Counted from the stretch's first letter, positions 51,023 through 59,794 are shown. The stretch: 64,000 nucleotides of DNA from Pseudomonas neustonica (GCF_003797945.1 NZ_RKKU01000001.1:407477-471476); one strand, 5' to 3'. Numbers and translations: made by a program. Notes: generated from the sequence alone by a model not told the origin.

Positions 51023-52471
51023 ATGGGAGCCATCGTTGGCGGAGAAGGGGGAACCCAAGGCCATTTGGTCGGCTACGGGTCCAAGGCGTACCGCAATTAT
51101 GTACTCTTCGCACTGACCCTCATTTACATCCTGAATTTCGTTGACCGCGCTTTGCTAGCGGTCGTCGGCCCCGATCTGGTGCCGGACCTTGGTATTACCG
51201 ACACGCAATTTGGGCTTCTCACTGGCTTCGGTTTCGCCTTGCTCTATACCGCCGTGGGTATTCCGCTAGCGCGCTTTGCCGATGTCGCCCATCGCGTGTG
51301 GATCATGACAATCTGTGTGGCCCTCTGGTCGCTGATGACCGCAGCTTGTGGCCTTGCGACGGAAGTCACCATCGGCTCCATGACTATCGGCGCGTTCTGG
51401 ATTTTGCTGATGTGTCGCGTCGGTGTGGGTATCGGCGAGGCGGGCTGTACGCCGCCGGCCAACTCCCTGATCGCGGATTATTTCATTCCGCGTGAAAGAT
51501 CCCAGGCGCTGGGTTTCTACGCCATGGGCGTTACACTCGGCACCATGGTGGCCAACCTGATCGGTGGCTGGGTTACCGACATGTTCGACTGGCGCACGGC
51601 CTTTTTCGTCGTCGGTTTGCCAGGCTTGCTGGTCGCCCTTGTTTTCAAATTCACAGTCAAGGAGCCGCCACGCGGCTACACCGATCCGCGGCAAGCCGAG
51701 GTAAAAGAGCGAGCCAGCCTGGGCGAGGCTATCCATGAGTTGATGGGCAAGCCTGCATTCTGGCTGATGACCGCTGGCGCAACCATTGCTGCGTTCTGTG
51801 GTTACGGCATTTCTTCGTTTCAGTCACTCTTTCTGGTGCGTACCTACGAAATCACCGCGGGTCAGGCAGCGATCTGGATCAATACACCGGTAGCCCTCTC
51901 CGCGGCCATTGGCACCTTCGCCACCGGTTGGCTAGCGACCAGGATTTACAAGAAGCACCCGGGCGCCATCGCCTGGGTACCGGCTCTGGGTCTGGCACTG
52001 TCGGTTCCCTTTTATATCTTTGCCTTCACTACCGACAATCTGCTTTACGCGGCCATCGGCCTGATCATGGGCGGCTTCGTTAAATACGGCTATCTAGCCG
52101 CTCAGTACACTATCGGCCAGGGTGTGGTCAGCGGGCGTGTGCGCGCCATGGCTACGGCAGTGATGCTGCTGCTCGTCAACCTGGTTGGCTACGGCTTTGG
52201 CCCGCTGTTCATTGGCGCAGTCTCCGACATCTTCTTCAAGTCCGGTATCGCCGAGCTCGGGGTCGCTGCTGGCGAACTGGCGCGCAACCAATGTCACCCC
52301 GCGGTGGTTGGTCAGTTGAACGAGAATCTGCAGGAAGTCTGTGGCCAGGTCTACGCGCAAAGCCTGCAAACCTCCATGGTTATAATGGCCTGCCTCTACA
52401 TTGCCAGCGCTCTGTGCTTCTTTTTTACCTGGCGCCGGCTGGGCAAGGATATGGTGGACAGACAGGTTTAA
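51023..52471 (+). CDS. Spinster-type MFS transporter, second copy
   Basis: 482 residues from ATG 51023 with AAGGGAG upstream. Twelve membrane segments. LNFVDRALLAVVGPDLVPDLG and CVALWSLMTAACGLATEV closely follow the 43330 transporter, so they are paralogues. A Cys-containing loop near the C-terminus (about 425-445) is an addition. The substrate is unknown; there is no catabolic gene next to it. It is flanked by yigZ on the left and a yigZ fragment on the right, so it is probably an insertion. Confidence 0.87.
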   Translation: MGAIVGGEGGTQGHLVGYGSKAYRNYVLFALTLIYILNFVDRALLAVVGPDLVPDLGITDTQFGLLTGFGFALLYTAVGIPLARFADVAHRVWIMTICVALWSLMTAACGLATEVTIGSMTIGAFWILLMCRVGVGIGEAGCTPPANSLIADYFIPRERSQALGFYAMGVTLGTMVANLIGGWVTDMFDWRTAFFVVGLPGLLVALVFKFTVKEPPRGYTDPRQAEVKERASLGEAIHELMGKPAFWLMTAGATIAAFCGYGISSFQSLFLVRTYEITAGQAAIWINTPVALSAAIGTFATGWLATRIYKKHPGAIAWVPALGLALSVPFYIFAFTTDNLLYAAIGLIMGGFVKYGYLAAQYTIGQGVVSGRVRAMATAVMLLLVNLVGYGFGPLFIGAVSDIFFKSGIAELGVAAGELARNQCHPAVVGQLNENLQEVCGQVYAQSLQTSMVIMACLYIASALCFFFTWRRLGKDMVDRQV

Positions 52472-52501
52472 AAAACCGATCACGCCATAAGTGACTACCC
52501 A

Positions 52502-52527
52502 GAGGGCGCATTGCGCCCTCTTTTTTT
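52502..52527 (+). terminator. Terminator after the second MFS gene
   Basis: GAGGGCGC-ATTG-type loop-GCGCCCTC followed by seven T, 30 bases after the stop. Confidence 0.92.
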
Positions 52528-52570
52528 GCGCTTATAAAGAGTAATTGGGGGAGCATCATTGCACTCCAGA

Positions 52571-52760
52571 TTACGTGACCTGATCGCCGAGCTCGGTAGC
52601 GAGCTGCTCGACGTCAGCCACGGTCAGGCGGTGCGCTTGCAAGTGAGTATGTCCGCCACCGCAGTTGAGGCGTTGCAGGAACTGCTTTTGTCTATCACGC
52701 GGGGATAGCCTGGATGTGAACTGGTCGATTCTCCAGTGCGCTGAGCCAGGGGGGCAGCGG
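52571..52760 (+). pseudogene. yigZ 3'-end fragment A
   Basis: The DNA follows yigZ 50425-50600 closely (CTGATCGCCGAGCTCGG, GAGCTGCTCGACGT, CAGGCGGTGCGC, TCTATCACGCGGGG), continuing past the stop to CTGAGCCAG. It encodes only the DUF1949 domain and has an early stop (GGATAG). No start or N-terminal part precedes it. The rest of 52761-53033 shows no gene. Confidence 0.85.
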
Positions 52761-53033
52761 GCAGGGCGTTTGGCCGTGGTTAGTCACTTAGAGCAGAGTA
52801 ACCAGGTGGACCAGAGGCATTAATGTTGATCTGACCCTGGTCTTGATGTGTCCCGTTTATTCATCACCTGCTGATTAGCGCTGGCAGTCACAAATGGTAA
52901 AAGTTATCTGGCTGGACGGCACGGGGCACTCGGCTATATTCTGACAGTCCGTTATCAACATGGACTCCTTAGTGGACCCCAGCCCCGCAGCACCCAGCCG
53001 CTTCGCCCTTTCTGTATCGCGAGTGGCAGTCAA

Positions 53034-54396
53034 ATGATCGAACCTGTCATTAGCCTTATATTTGGTATTCTGGTCGTCCTCACTATCATCGCGGTAAATG
53101 GCTATTTTGTGGCGCAAGAGTTTGCCTACATGGCGGTTGACCGCACCCGGCTCGCCGCATTGGCTGCCGGGGGTAACGCATCGGCAAAGCGCGCACTGGC
53201 GGTCACGAAGCGTACGAGCTTCATGCTATCGGGCGCGCAGCTTGGCATTACTGTCACCGGCCTGCTCGTGGGTTATGTTGCTCAGCCGCTCGTTGGCGAA
53301 TCGCTAGGCGCGTTACTCTCAGTAACCGGTATTCCAGCTGAATCCAGGGTGGCTGTCGCAACCGGCTTGACTCTGGTCGCGGCGACGATCATCCAGATGA
53401 TCGTGGGTGAGCTGTACCCGAAGAATCTCGCCATCGCCAATCCTGAGCCGCTGTCGCTGGGCCTGGCCCGCTCCACGCTCTTTTATATGTCAGCCTTCGG
53501 CTGGTTGATCAGCTTCTTCGACAAGTCTGCCAACCTGCTCTTGAGGTTGCTGCGTATCGAGCCGATTCATGACCTCGACGTCAGTGCTTCGGCTACCGAT
53601 CTGCCGCACATCATTGCTGACTCGCGCGACAGCGGGGATTTGCCCCGTGAGCTTTCATTCATGCTGGATCGCATCCTCGACTTTCCGCAGCGTAACGTGG
53701 AACACGCGATGGTGCCTCGTTCACAGGTTGACTGGGTCGAGCCAGAAACAACGCTGCAAGAACTGCGTGGTTTGATGGCGCGTGCGCACACCCGCTACCC
53801 GGTGATTGATGACGATGATGCGCCAGTGGGTGTGGTGCATCTTGCTGACGTATTGGCGCATCTCGACTCGGGGTGCGGACACGAGACCGTTGCGTCCCAA
53901 GGTGCTGCCGACGCTCATGCTGCTGCCAGATGCACTGGACCAGTTGGTGCAAACAACCAATCAGTTGGCCTGCGTGATCGACGAATACGGCGGTTTCGCT
54001 GGGGTGTTGACGATTGAAGACCTTGCCATGGAAATTGTCGGCGAGATCACCGACGAGCATGATGCTGAAGCGGGCTATGCTATCGTAGCGGAGGGTAACG
54101 ACACATGGACCATGGAAGGCGACGTCCACCTGGACGAGGTTAGGCGCATTATTGGGCATGACCTGCCACGCGTTGATGTGGAGACCGTTGCTGGCATGGT
54201 CATCGCAGAGCTTGGCGCGCTGCCAGAGCAAGGCGACACTATCAGCATTGACCTGCCGGTCGACCCTGCCGAGCTGGTTGCCGACGAACCCACGATGTAT
54301 CGACTCGAAGTTGACGTGTTGCGTATTGAAAGACATATCCCCGTTGAAGTTCGCGTGCGACTGGTCCAGTTCCCCATGGCGGAGGAAGAGCGATGA
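53034..54396 (+). pseudogene. CNNM/CBS/CorC transporter gene with frameshift
   Basis: Reading starts at 53034 with a CNNM membrane domain (VNGYFVAQEFAYMAVDRTRL, GELYPKNLAIANPEPL) and a CBS pair (NVEHAMVPRSQVDWV, RYPVIDDDDAPVGVVHLADVL). At about 53866-53878 (TCGGGGTGCGGAC) one extra base moves it out of frame; the correct continuation (ADTRPLRPKVLPTL, then CVIDEYGGFAGVLTIEDL and the CorC-type C-terminal domain) is in the next frame to 54396. A whole protein would have about 453 residues. Members act in Mg2+ or other metal transport. It is a real mutation, a sequencing error or, less likely, recoding. The stop overlaps the next gene by four bases. Confidence 0.82.
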
Positions 54397-55406
54397 ATGA
54401 TCCCTTTTTCGTCACGATAGCGACTATCGTCCTTATCGCCCTCAGCGCCTTATTTGTGATCATCGAGTTCGCGTTGCTCGGCGCTCGCCGGCATCGTCTT
54501 GAAGAGCTGGCCGTTAACAGCCTTTCGGCTCGAGCCGCGTTGCGTGGTATGAATGATCTGACACTGATGCTTGCCGGCGCTCAGCTGGGTATAACACTAT
54601 GTACCTTTGCTTTGGGTGCGGTGACCAAGCCTGCGGTCGACGTTTGGCTCGGCCCGGTATTTATCGCCTGGGGCTTGCCCGATTGGGCCGCGGCTGGCAC
54701 AGCCTTTGGCCTTGCGCTGTTTCTAGTGACATTCCTGCACCTAGTAGCCGGTGAAATGGCGCCCAAGTCCTGGGCTATTGCACACCCGGAAAAATCGGCC
54801 CTGGCGATTGGCGTCGTCTCACGCATTTATATCTGGCCCTTGCGTTTGTTGCTGAGTGGGGTCAACCGAATCGCCAACCGCCTGGTCAAGGCCTCGGGTG
54901 TCGAACCCGTAGAAAGTGCTGCAGTTGGCGGCCAGGATATCGCGACCATCCGTCAATTGGTTGAGCATTCGGCAAAGGTCGGTACGCTGATGCCGCAGAT
55001 GCAGCAGCAACTCTCAGGCTTGATCGACCTAGGCACGCTGGCCGTTGAAGCCCTGCTGGTTAAAGGCGAGGCGCCGGTTTACGTTGAGCGGGATGCGACG
55101 GTGGCAGATGTTCGCGCGACAGCCATGCAGACCGGGCACTTGCGTATTCTAGTGTTGGGTGCGGGCATCCAGCCGTCCGTGGTTCATGTGCGCGACACCT
55201 TGCTTGAGCCGGAAACTCGTCCGGCGCACGAGCTCGCCCGGACAGCATTTGTGCTCGACGCAAAAACCCCCGTCTATGACGCACTGGCGCGCATGCGAAC
55301 ATCGAGCGTTCAGCTTGCTTTGATCGTTAGGGAGAATCGTCTGCTTGGTGTGGTAACCCTGGCCGACATTCTGAAACGGGTACTGCCTGTGCCTTCCAGC
55401 ACTTAA
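54393..55406 (+). CDS. CNNM-domain transporter, partner gene
   Basis: 337 residues. The CNNM domain has four hydrophobic segments (IIEFALLGARRHRLEELA, AGAQLGITLCTFALG, AGEMAPKSWAIAHPEKS), then a shorter, divergent CBS-like pair (LLGVVTLADILKRVLP). It lacks the CorC tail. Such paired CNNM genes are common; the upstream member supplies the CorC domain. Start overlaps the upstream frame (ATGA). Confidence 0.85.
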   Translation: MNDPFFVTIATIVLIALSALFVIIEFALLGARRHRLEELAVNSLSARAALRGMNDLTLMLAGAQLGITLCTFALGAVTKPAVDVWLGPVFIAWGLPDWAAAGTAFGLALFLVTFLHLVAGEMAPKSWAIAHPEKSALAIGVVSRIYIWPLRLLLSGVNRIANRLVKASGVEPVESAAVGGQDIATIRQLVEHSAKVGTLMPQMQQQLSGLIDLGTLAVEALLVKGEAPVYVERDATVADVRATAMQTGHLRILVLGAGIQPSVVHVRDTLLEPETRPAHELARTAFVLDAKTPVYDALARMRTSSVQLALIVRENRLLGVVTLADILKRVLPVPSST

Positions 55407-55418
55407 TGGCCGCAGACC

Positions 55419-55516
55419 CGCTTCGTCGCCTGCGTCTAACCAACCCATAGCCGGGCGCTCCGCAGCTCAAGCGCGGGTGAACGCATTGCGCCCGGTGCAC
55501 CCGGTGTGCTGGGCGC
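55419..55516 (+). pseudogene. yigZ 5'-part fragment B
   Basis: Matches yigZ 50042-50148: CGCTTCGTCGCCTGCGTC versus CGCTTTCTTGCCTGCGTC, then CGGGTGAACG and GTGTGCTGGGCGCC, with small insertions and a nine-base deletion. It contains stops and covers only IMPACT residues about 18-52. It lies directly before the threonine aldolase gene. Confidence 0.8.
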
Positions 55517-55530
55517 CGCCACCCAAGTAA

Positions 55531-56598
55531 TCAGGAAGCGAAGTACGCTGCCAGCACCTCCTGGAGCTGTTGTACTTCTGCCAGCTCTGATTCAAATGAC
55601 GTGACGAACCGCACTGCCAGATGATCGGCCTTGATATCCAGCGCCTGTGGCACGCTGTTTGGAAGCCAGTCATTCAGGCGGACGCCTTGTGCCTTGAGGT
55701 GCTCGAACAGCGCTACGGGAATGACAGCGAACAGCTCGTTGGCCTGAACCGGCCAGGCGATCTGGATCGCGGGGTAGGGCTGCAGGCATTGCTCAAGCGC
55801 CAGAGCAATCTCATTGGCGTGCCGGGCCAGCGTGAGCCAGTGATCGTCCTTGAGCCAGGCGCACATTTGCGCACCAAACAGGCGACCCTTCGACACCAGG
55901 TGCCCTGCGCGCTTGCGACGCAGATCGAAGTCTTTTGCCAGCGCCTCGTCAAAAAAGATAACCGCTTCCAACGCCAAGGCACCGTTCTTCGAGGCACCCA
56001 GACAGAGCACATCGACACCGGCCTTCCAGGTAATGTCAGCGGGTGTGCAATTCAACGTTGCCAGCGCATTGCTGAAGCGAGCGCCATCCATGTGCACACG
56101 CATGTCAGCCGCATGCGCGACCTCCGTCAGAGCGCGCACTTCCTCAACGCTATACACCAGCCCACTTTCAGTACACTGCGTGATACTGAGCGCGCCGGGT
56201 ATCTGGTTGTGGGGGCGGTCTTTGGGCAAGGACTGCAGCGTGTCGCTTAGGCATTGCGCCGTCAACTTATCGCCATCGTCACCCATCAACACCAGACGAG
56301 CACCGCCGGTAAAAAGCTCAGGCGCACTCAGCTCATCAACCGCGATATGCGCCTGTGAATGGCAGAGAATGGAATGCCACGGCTGCACCAGCGCGGACAA
56401 CGCCAGGCAATTAGACGCCGTCCCGGTCGCGACGAAAAACGCCTGTACCGGTTTCTCGAAAATCGCAGACAGCTGCGCAACCGCAGCTTGCGTCCATTGG
56501 TCATTGGAGTAAGAACCCGCCACCCCCTTAGAAGCCTCGACAATCCCTTGGAGTACGGCGGGAGACACGCCAGATTGATTGTCGCTTGCGAAATTCAT
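55531..56598 (-). CDS. ltaE: Low-specificity L-threonine aldolase
   Basis: 355 residues, PLP fold type I. The PLP Lys lies in LGASKNGALALEAV, and MRVHMDGARFSNALA is the family signature. It cleaves L-threonine or allo-threonine to glycine and acetaldehyde. It is transcribed against its neighbours and sits between a 5' and a 3' fragment of yigZ, as if it had landed in that gene. Confidence 0.9.
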   Translation of the reverse strand: MNFASDNQSGVSPAVLQGIVEASKGVAGSYSNDQWTQAAVAQLSAIFEKPVQAFFVATGTASNCLALSALVQPWHSILCHSQAHIAVDELSAPELFTGGARLVLMGDDGDKLTAQCLSDTLQSLPKDRPHNQIPGALSITQCTESGLVYSVEEVRALTEVAHAADMRVHMDGARFSNALATLNCTPADITWKAGVDVLCLGASKNGALALEAVIFFDEALAKDFDLRRKRAGHLVSKGRLFGAQMCAWLKDDHWLTLARHANEIALALEQCLQPYPAIQIAWPVQANELFAVIPVALFEHLKAQGVRLNDWLPNSVPQALDIKADHLAVRFVTSFESELAEVQQLQEVLAAYFAS

Positions 56599-56649
56599 GG
56601 AGACTATCTCTATGGTGGGGGAAGGATAGGGGCGAGGTTAACATATAGC

Positions 56650-56757
56650 CACCCAGACGCTTGGCTGTGAGGCGGTCCTTCTAGCCCATAACCTGTTTGC
56701 CGAGTTCGACGTCAGCCTCGGGCGGGCGGTGCGCGTGCGGGTGGGTATGCCTGCTAA
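56650..56757 (+). pseudogene. yigZ 3'-part fragment C
   Basis: Matches yigZ 50371-50490: CCACCCAGACGCTTGGCTGTGA versus the TQTLCCE codons, AACCTGTTTGCCGAG versus AACCTGATCGCCGAG, and GGGCGGTGCGC. It is more diverged than fragment A, with deletions. It is followed within ten bases by ATCTGACCCC, a motif also found after fragment A. The rest of 56758-56978 holds no supported gene. Confidence 0.75.
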
Positions 56758-56978
56758 GGAATAACGTTCATCTGACCCCATTTGCTCCCCATTTGCTCCT
56801 TGCTCCCGGCTCCAGGATGAGTGGAGTGAAGACTAATCTGCACCTTGATCGGTCAAGCGACAGTGGCATAAACAAGACCTCGGACCACACTTGGCGTTGC
56901 GGTATGCGGGGGGTAGACAGCACATCGCACCCTAGAATAGTCTTGAAGCACAAATGGATAGCTCGGCGCAGCCAAGGC

Positions 56979-57521
56979 TCAGCCGAGCGGACTTTGCACT
57001 ACGGCAAAGGTATTACCAAGGATATGGGTATAAATCTGCGTAGTACGCACATCGGCATGCCTAAGCAGGGTCTTCACCGTGCGAGTATCACTGCCGAGGC
57101 GCAGCGGCCCCGAGCCGTACATCAGCGAAGCAAGCAGCTTGTGAGGCTCGGGCAGCAGCGCGATGAGCGGGGTTGCTTCACTGCGTGTCAGCACAGTGGG
57201 GATACGTGCATAGCGCTTAGTCCGCACCGTGTCACCGATATCGCCCAGCGGCCGATCAAGCACCTTACCGTAAAGAAACACCAGAGCGTTGAGCGTCCTA
57301 TTCTGCGTGGCAGCCGCTACATGCCGCCTAACGGCCAGCCAGGTAAGAAACTCGCTAACTTCCGCTGGCCCTCTCTCCAGAGCGTGACGCATCCGGTGGT
57401 AGCGCGGGAAATAGCGCATCCAACACCAGTAGGTCTTCTCCGTCCGAATACTGTAGTGATTCACCCTGATGACGTTACGAAACTGTTCTCGCAGGCGTGG
57501 CTTGGCTGCTGTGGTATCCGT
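56979..57521 (-). pseudogene. intI: Integron integrase IntI, internally deleted
   Basis: Tyrosine recombinase of the integron type: RVNHYSIRTEKTYWCW, EVSEFLTWLAVRRHVAAATQ, ALVFLYGKVL, PTVLTRSEA, LLASLMYGSG. At about 57100 it jumps from the box I region (SGPLRL) straight to GSDTRTVKTLLRHADVRTTQ, then IYTHIL with the catalytic Tyr. About 150 residues are gone, including box II with its His and Arg and the IntI-specific insertion. The likely ancestral start is now ACG at 57519-57521 (TDTTAAKPRL follows); the only usable start left is GTG 57464. It is almost surely inactive. Confidence 0.88.
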
Positions 57522-57725
57522 ATCACATCCATACTATACGTTTGTCCAGTACGATTGGTTGCACAAAAAGAGGAAGTCAAGCGAATACAGGCAGCACGCA
57601 GTGGCGAGAAGGTAACTGTCTGTTTTAAAAGAAAATTTACGTATTTAATCGACCGGCCGAGGTGTTGTTATGAAGAAGTCACGAATATGCAATCATAAAG
57701 CCGTCGGTCCACTCAACTGTTAGCC
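57522..57725 (+). other. Probable attI region and first cassette junction
   Basis: This is the space between the intI 5' end and the first cassette gene, where attI and the cassette promoter should be. GTTAGCC at 57719-57725 is the most likely crossover core. A second GTTATGA at 57666-57672 is a weaker candidate. No promoter with both boxes and no LexA-type site stood out. Confidence 0.5.
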
Positions 57726-57748
57726 TCAATAAGAACGGAGCATTGAAT

Positions 57749-58708
57749 TTGGCTGTTTTGGACTTTAAAGAGATACCAGAAGCTCACAAAGCAAGCGGAA
57801 TGCAAGATACATTCGAACTGTTTGCGCGCGATTTTCTTTCGTTCATGGGCTACAAGATCATCACTGATCCAGACAGAGGTGCTGATGGTGGGGTCGATCT
57901 AATCGTTGAAGAAAAGCGCACTGGTGTTGGTGGTGAAACCATAATCAGATGGCTTGTGAGCTGCAAGCACAAGGCGTTTAGTGGTAACTCCGTTTCACCG
58001 ACTGACGACGCGAATATTCGGGACAGAGTTGAGGCTAATGGTTGTCAGGGTTTTATTGGTTTCTATTCAACCCTCGCTAGCACAGGATTATCAACAAATC
58101 TTGAGGGAATGAAAGATAGGGTCGAGTATCAATTCTTCGATCGAGAAAAAATTGAAGGCCAATTACTTCACTCAGCCAAAGGTCTTGAAATTGCCGAAAG
58201 GTACTTTCCTGTATCACTCTCTGAGTGGAAAACAGAAAACCCTCAACCCGCAAAAATATTTGTCGATAAGCCAAGCTTAAAATGCAAAGTATGCGAAAAG
58301 GAACTTTTCGATCAAGAGGATAACGGTGTAATAACACTTTGGTCGAGAAGAAGGACTGACTATGAAAATGAAAAAGAGCATTTCGAGCACGTTTTCTGGA
58401 CATGCAGGGGGCACTGCGACTCGGCACTGTCAGCTTATATAAGGAAACATAACGGCAATTTAACAGATGGGTGGGAAGATATATCTGATGTAATGATGCC
58501 TACAATATTTATTAAATGGGTCATGAGCATCATGAATGAACAACGCTCTGGTGTAGTCTATTCGGATGAAGCTTTTGAGAGCCTAAAAGAGTTTCTTCTT
58601 CAGGTATTTCCATATGCGTCTCGCCACCTCACAAGCAAAGAATTAGAACGAGTCAAATCCCTAGGCATGATTCCATCGTACCTGGGAGGCTTAGGCTATG
58701 AAGGCTAA
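57749..58708 (+). CDS. Cassette 1: Mrr-like nuclease with zinc-ribbon-like region
   Basis: About 319 residues. TTG 57749 has GGAG at good spacing (TTG 57743 is too close). Residues about 20-115 read as a restriction-endonuclease fold of the Mrr type: FARDFLSFMGYKI, RGADGGVDLIVEE and WLVSCKHKAFSG give the D...CxK-like active site, then GFIGFYST. A later part has CKVCEKELF and WTCRGHCDSAL, a probable metal-binding ribbon. It may cut foreign or modified DNA; no methylase is near. The stop lies in the attC site. Confidence 0.7.
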   Translation: MAVLDFKEIPEAHKASGMQDTFELFARDFLSFMGYKIITDPDRGADGGVDLIVEEKRTGVGGETIIRWLVSCKHKAFSGNSVSPTDDANIRDRVEANGCQGFIGFYSTLASTGLSTNLEGMKDRVEYQFFDREKIEGQLLHSAKGLEIAERYFPVSLSEWKTENPQPAKIFVDKPSLKCKVCEKELFDQEDNGVITLWSRRRTDYENEKEHFEHVFWTCRGHCDSALSAYIRKHNGNLTDGWEDISDVMMPTIFIKWVMSIMNEQRSGVVYSDEAFESLKEFLLQVFPYASRHLTSKELERVKSLGMIPSYLGGLGYEG

Positions 58709-58783
58709 CAAGGCCGTTAAATCGGACGCATTTTTCGTTCGCTGCGCTCACTGCAAATGCGCCGGTTACGGCTGGCGTTATGT
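58703..58783 (+). other. attC 1
   Basis: GGCTAAC (58703) and GTTATGT (58777) are the outer cores. The inner arms CCGTTAAATCGGACGCATTT and AAATGCGCCGGTTACGG pair with a few bulges. About 81 bases. The cassette 1 stop codon is in the first core. Confidence 0.85.
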
Positions 58784-58804
58784 GCAAGGAAAGCTCGCAG
58801 AATC

Positions 58805-59287
58805 ATGAAAGCTTTAAAGGTTACCGGAGCAATTGTCGTTGCTCTAATCGGAGCTTGGTACCTACTCGAGGATTACTGGTATAGAAAAGCTATTCCAGAA
58901 AATATTGGTCTCAGTTACCACATATCTATCACCTCGGATTCTGGGTTTAGGGAAGGTTGTGGTACGGCCGTCTACAAATTGGGCGGTAAAACAGCAGAAG
59001 CCATCAAAGAGCAAGGTGTTAAGTTTTTCGAGGAGTCAGGCCAGGCTCGAGGTCATTCTGACCGGTACTATACATATGGCGAGTGGATGGAAACTCCCAG
59101 AGATGACTGGACTAGGTCGGAAAATTGGTCATATGAACTGCTTTGCGGCGGGAGTATCGGTGGCTCTTTGTATGACGACATAGTAGAGAGCGGACGAACC
59201 GGTGGTTCGTACTATTCGTTCACGGATGAGGCCGTCCTGATGGTGATACCCGACAAAAAACTGGTGGTTTTCAGTCACAATGGTTAA
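58805..59287 (+). CDS. Cassette 2: unknown protein with N-terminal anchor
   Basis: 160 residues from ATG 58805. A hydrophobic stretch (about 5-21, VTGAIVVALIGAWYLL) acts as a signal or membrane anchor. The rest is polar, Gly/Tyr/Ser-rich, with two Cys (GCGTAV, ELLCGGS) that could form a disulfide outside the membrane. I recognise no family. The frame is open upstream to 58757 but that lies in the attC. Confidence 0.7.
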   Translation: MKALKVTGAIVVALIGAWYLLEDYWYRKAIPENIGLSYHISITSDSGFREGCGTAVYKLGGKTAEAIKEQGVKFFEESGQARGHSDRYYTYGEWMETPRDDWTRSENWSYELLCGGSIGGSLYDDIVESGRTGGSYYSFTDEAVLMVIPDKKLVVFSHNG

Positions 59288-59290
59288 AGC

Positions 59291-59374
59291 ACATAACCAG
59301 TGCAGGCACGGCGACGCCCACTACATTGCGCCTTCGGCTCCATTCCGTGTGCGCGCATGCTGCAAGCGTTATGT
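59291..59374 (+). other. attC 2
   Basis: ACATAAC (59291) and GTTATGT (59368) cores. The inner part contains GCACGGCGACGCC...GCGCCTTCGGC...GTGTGCGCGC, the pattern common in Pseudomonas-type attC sites. About 84 bases. Confidence 0.8.
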
Positions 59375-59398
59375 TTCCCAATTTGAAAAGTGAAGATT

Positions 59399-59770
59399 AT
59401 GGATAGTCTTTTTTCGTGTAATCCTAATTGTAGTATTGAAAACTTAAAGGCTCTGGATTGGCTAGCTGTATTAGGGTTTTTCCTTGTTATCTATCTAGTT
59501 TCTACTGTATGGCGAAAATGGGCTTTTAGCCGGAACAAATACCCAGAAACTTCAATTAAGTGGCATGTGCCCAGATTTGTTTATATCGCTACAGTCTTTT
59601 CGCTAGTATCAATGCCTACTGTTTGGTGGCTGTTTGGTTATACTGGCGCTAAAATATTCGGGCAATTTATACTTCCAGAGTCTGTAATTGTTCTATACAT
59701 ACTATGGGCATTAGGTCCCGATAAACATAACAAGTCACTGAAAAGTGACGCTAAAAAACGCGCACTTTAG
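59399..59770 (+). CDS. Cassette 3: small membrane protein of unknown function
   Basis: 123 residues with three hydrophobic segments (about 19-37, 56-76 and 85-106). I recognise no family. GTG 59390 is an alternative start. The last 14 residues (HNKSLKSDAKKRAL) are encoded by the attC site itself, as is often seen in cassette genes. Confidence 0.65.
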   Translation: MDSLFSCNPNCSIENLKALDWLAVLGFFLVIYLVSTVWRKWAFSRNKYPETSIKWHVPRFVYIATVFSLVSMPTVWWLFGYTGAKIFGQFILPESVIVLYILWALGPDKHNKSLKSDAKKRAL

Positions 59771-59783
59771 TGAAGCGTTATGC
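59725..59783 (+). other. attC 3
   Basis: ACATAAC (59725) and GTTATGC (59777). Arms TCACTGAAAAGTGACGC and GCGCACTTTAGTGA pair. About 59 bases. It overlaps the 3' end of the cassette 3 gene. Confidence 0.85.
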
Positions 59784-59794
59784 ACAAGGAGGCT

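Noticed and set aside
53806..54396. Separate 196-codon gene after the CNNM domain
   Set aside because: Its first 22 codons do not resemble the family; it is the frameshifted end of the 53034 gene.
56697..57698. 333-codon plus-strand frame
   Set aside because: It runs opposite the intI remnant and across a yigZ fragment; no family pattern.
57465..57720. LexA box near intI
   Set aside because: No CTG-N10-CAG-type sequence of good quality was found.
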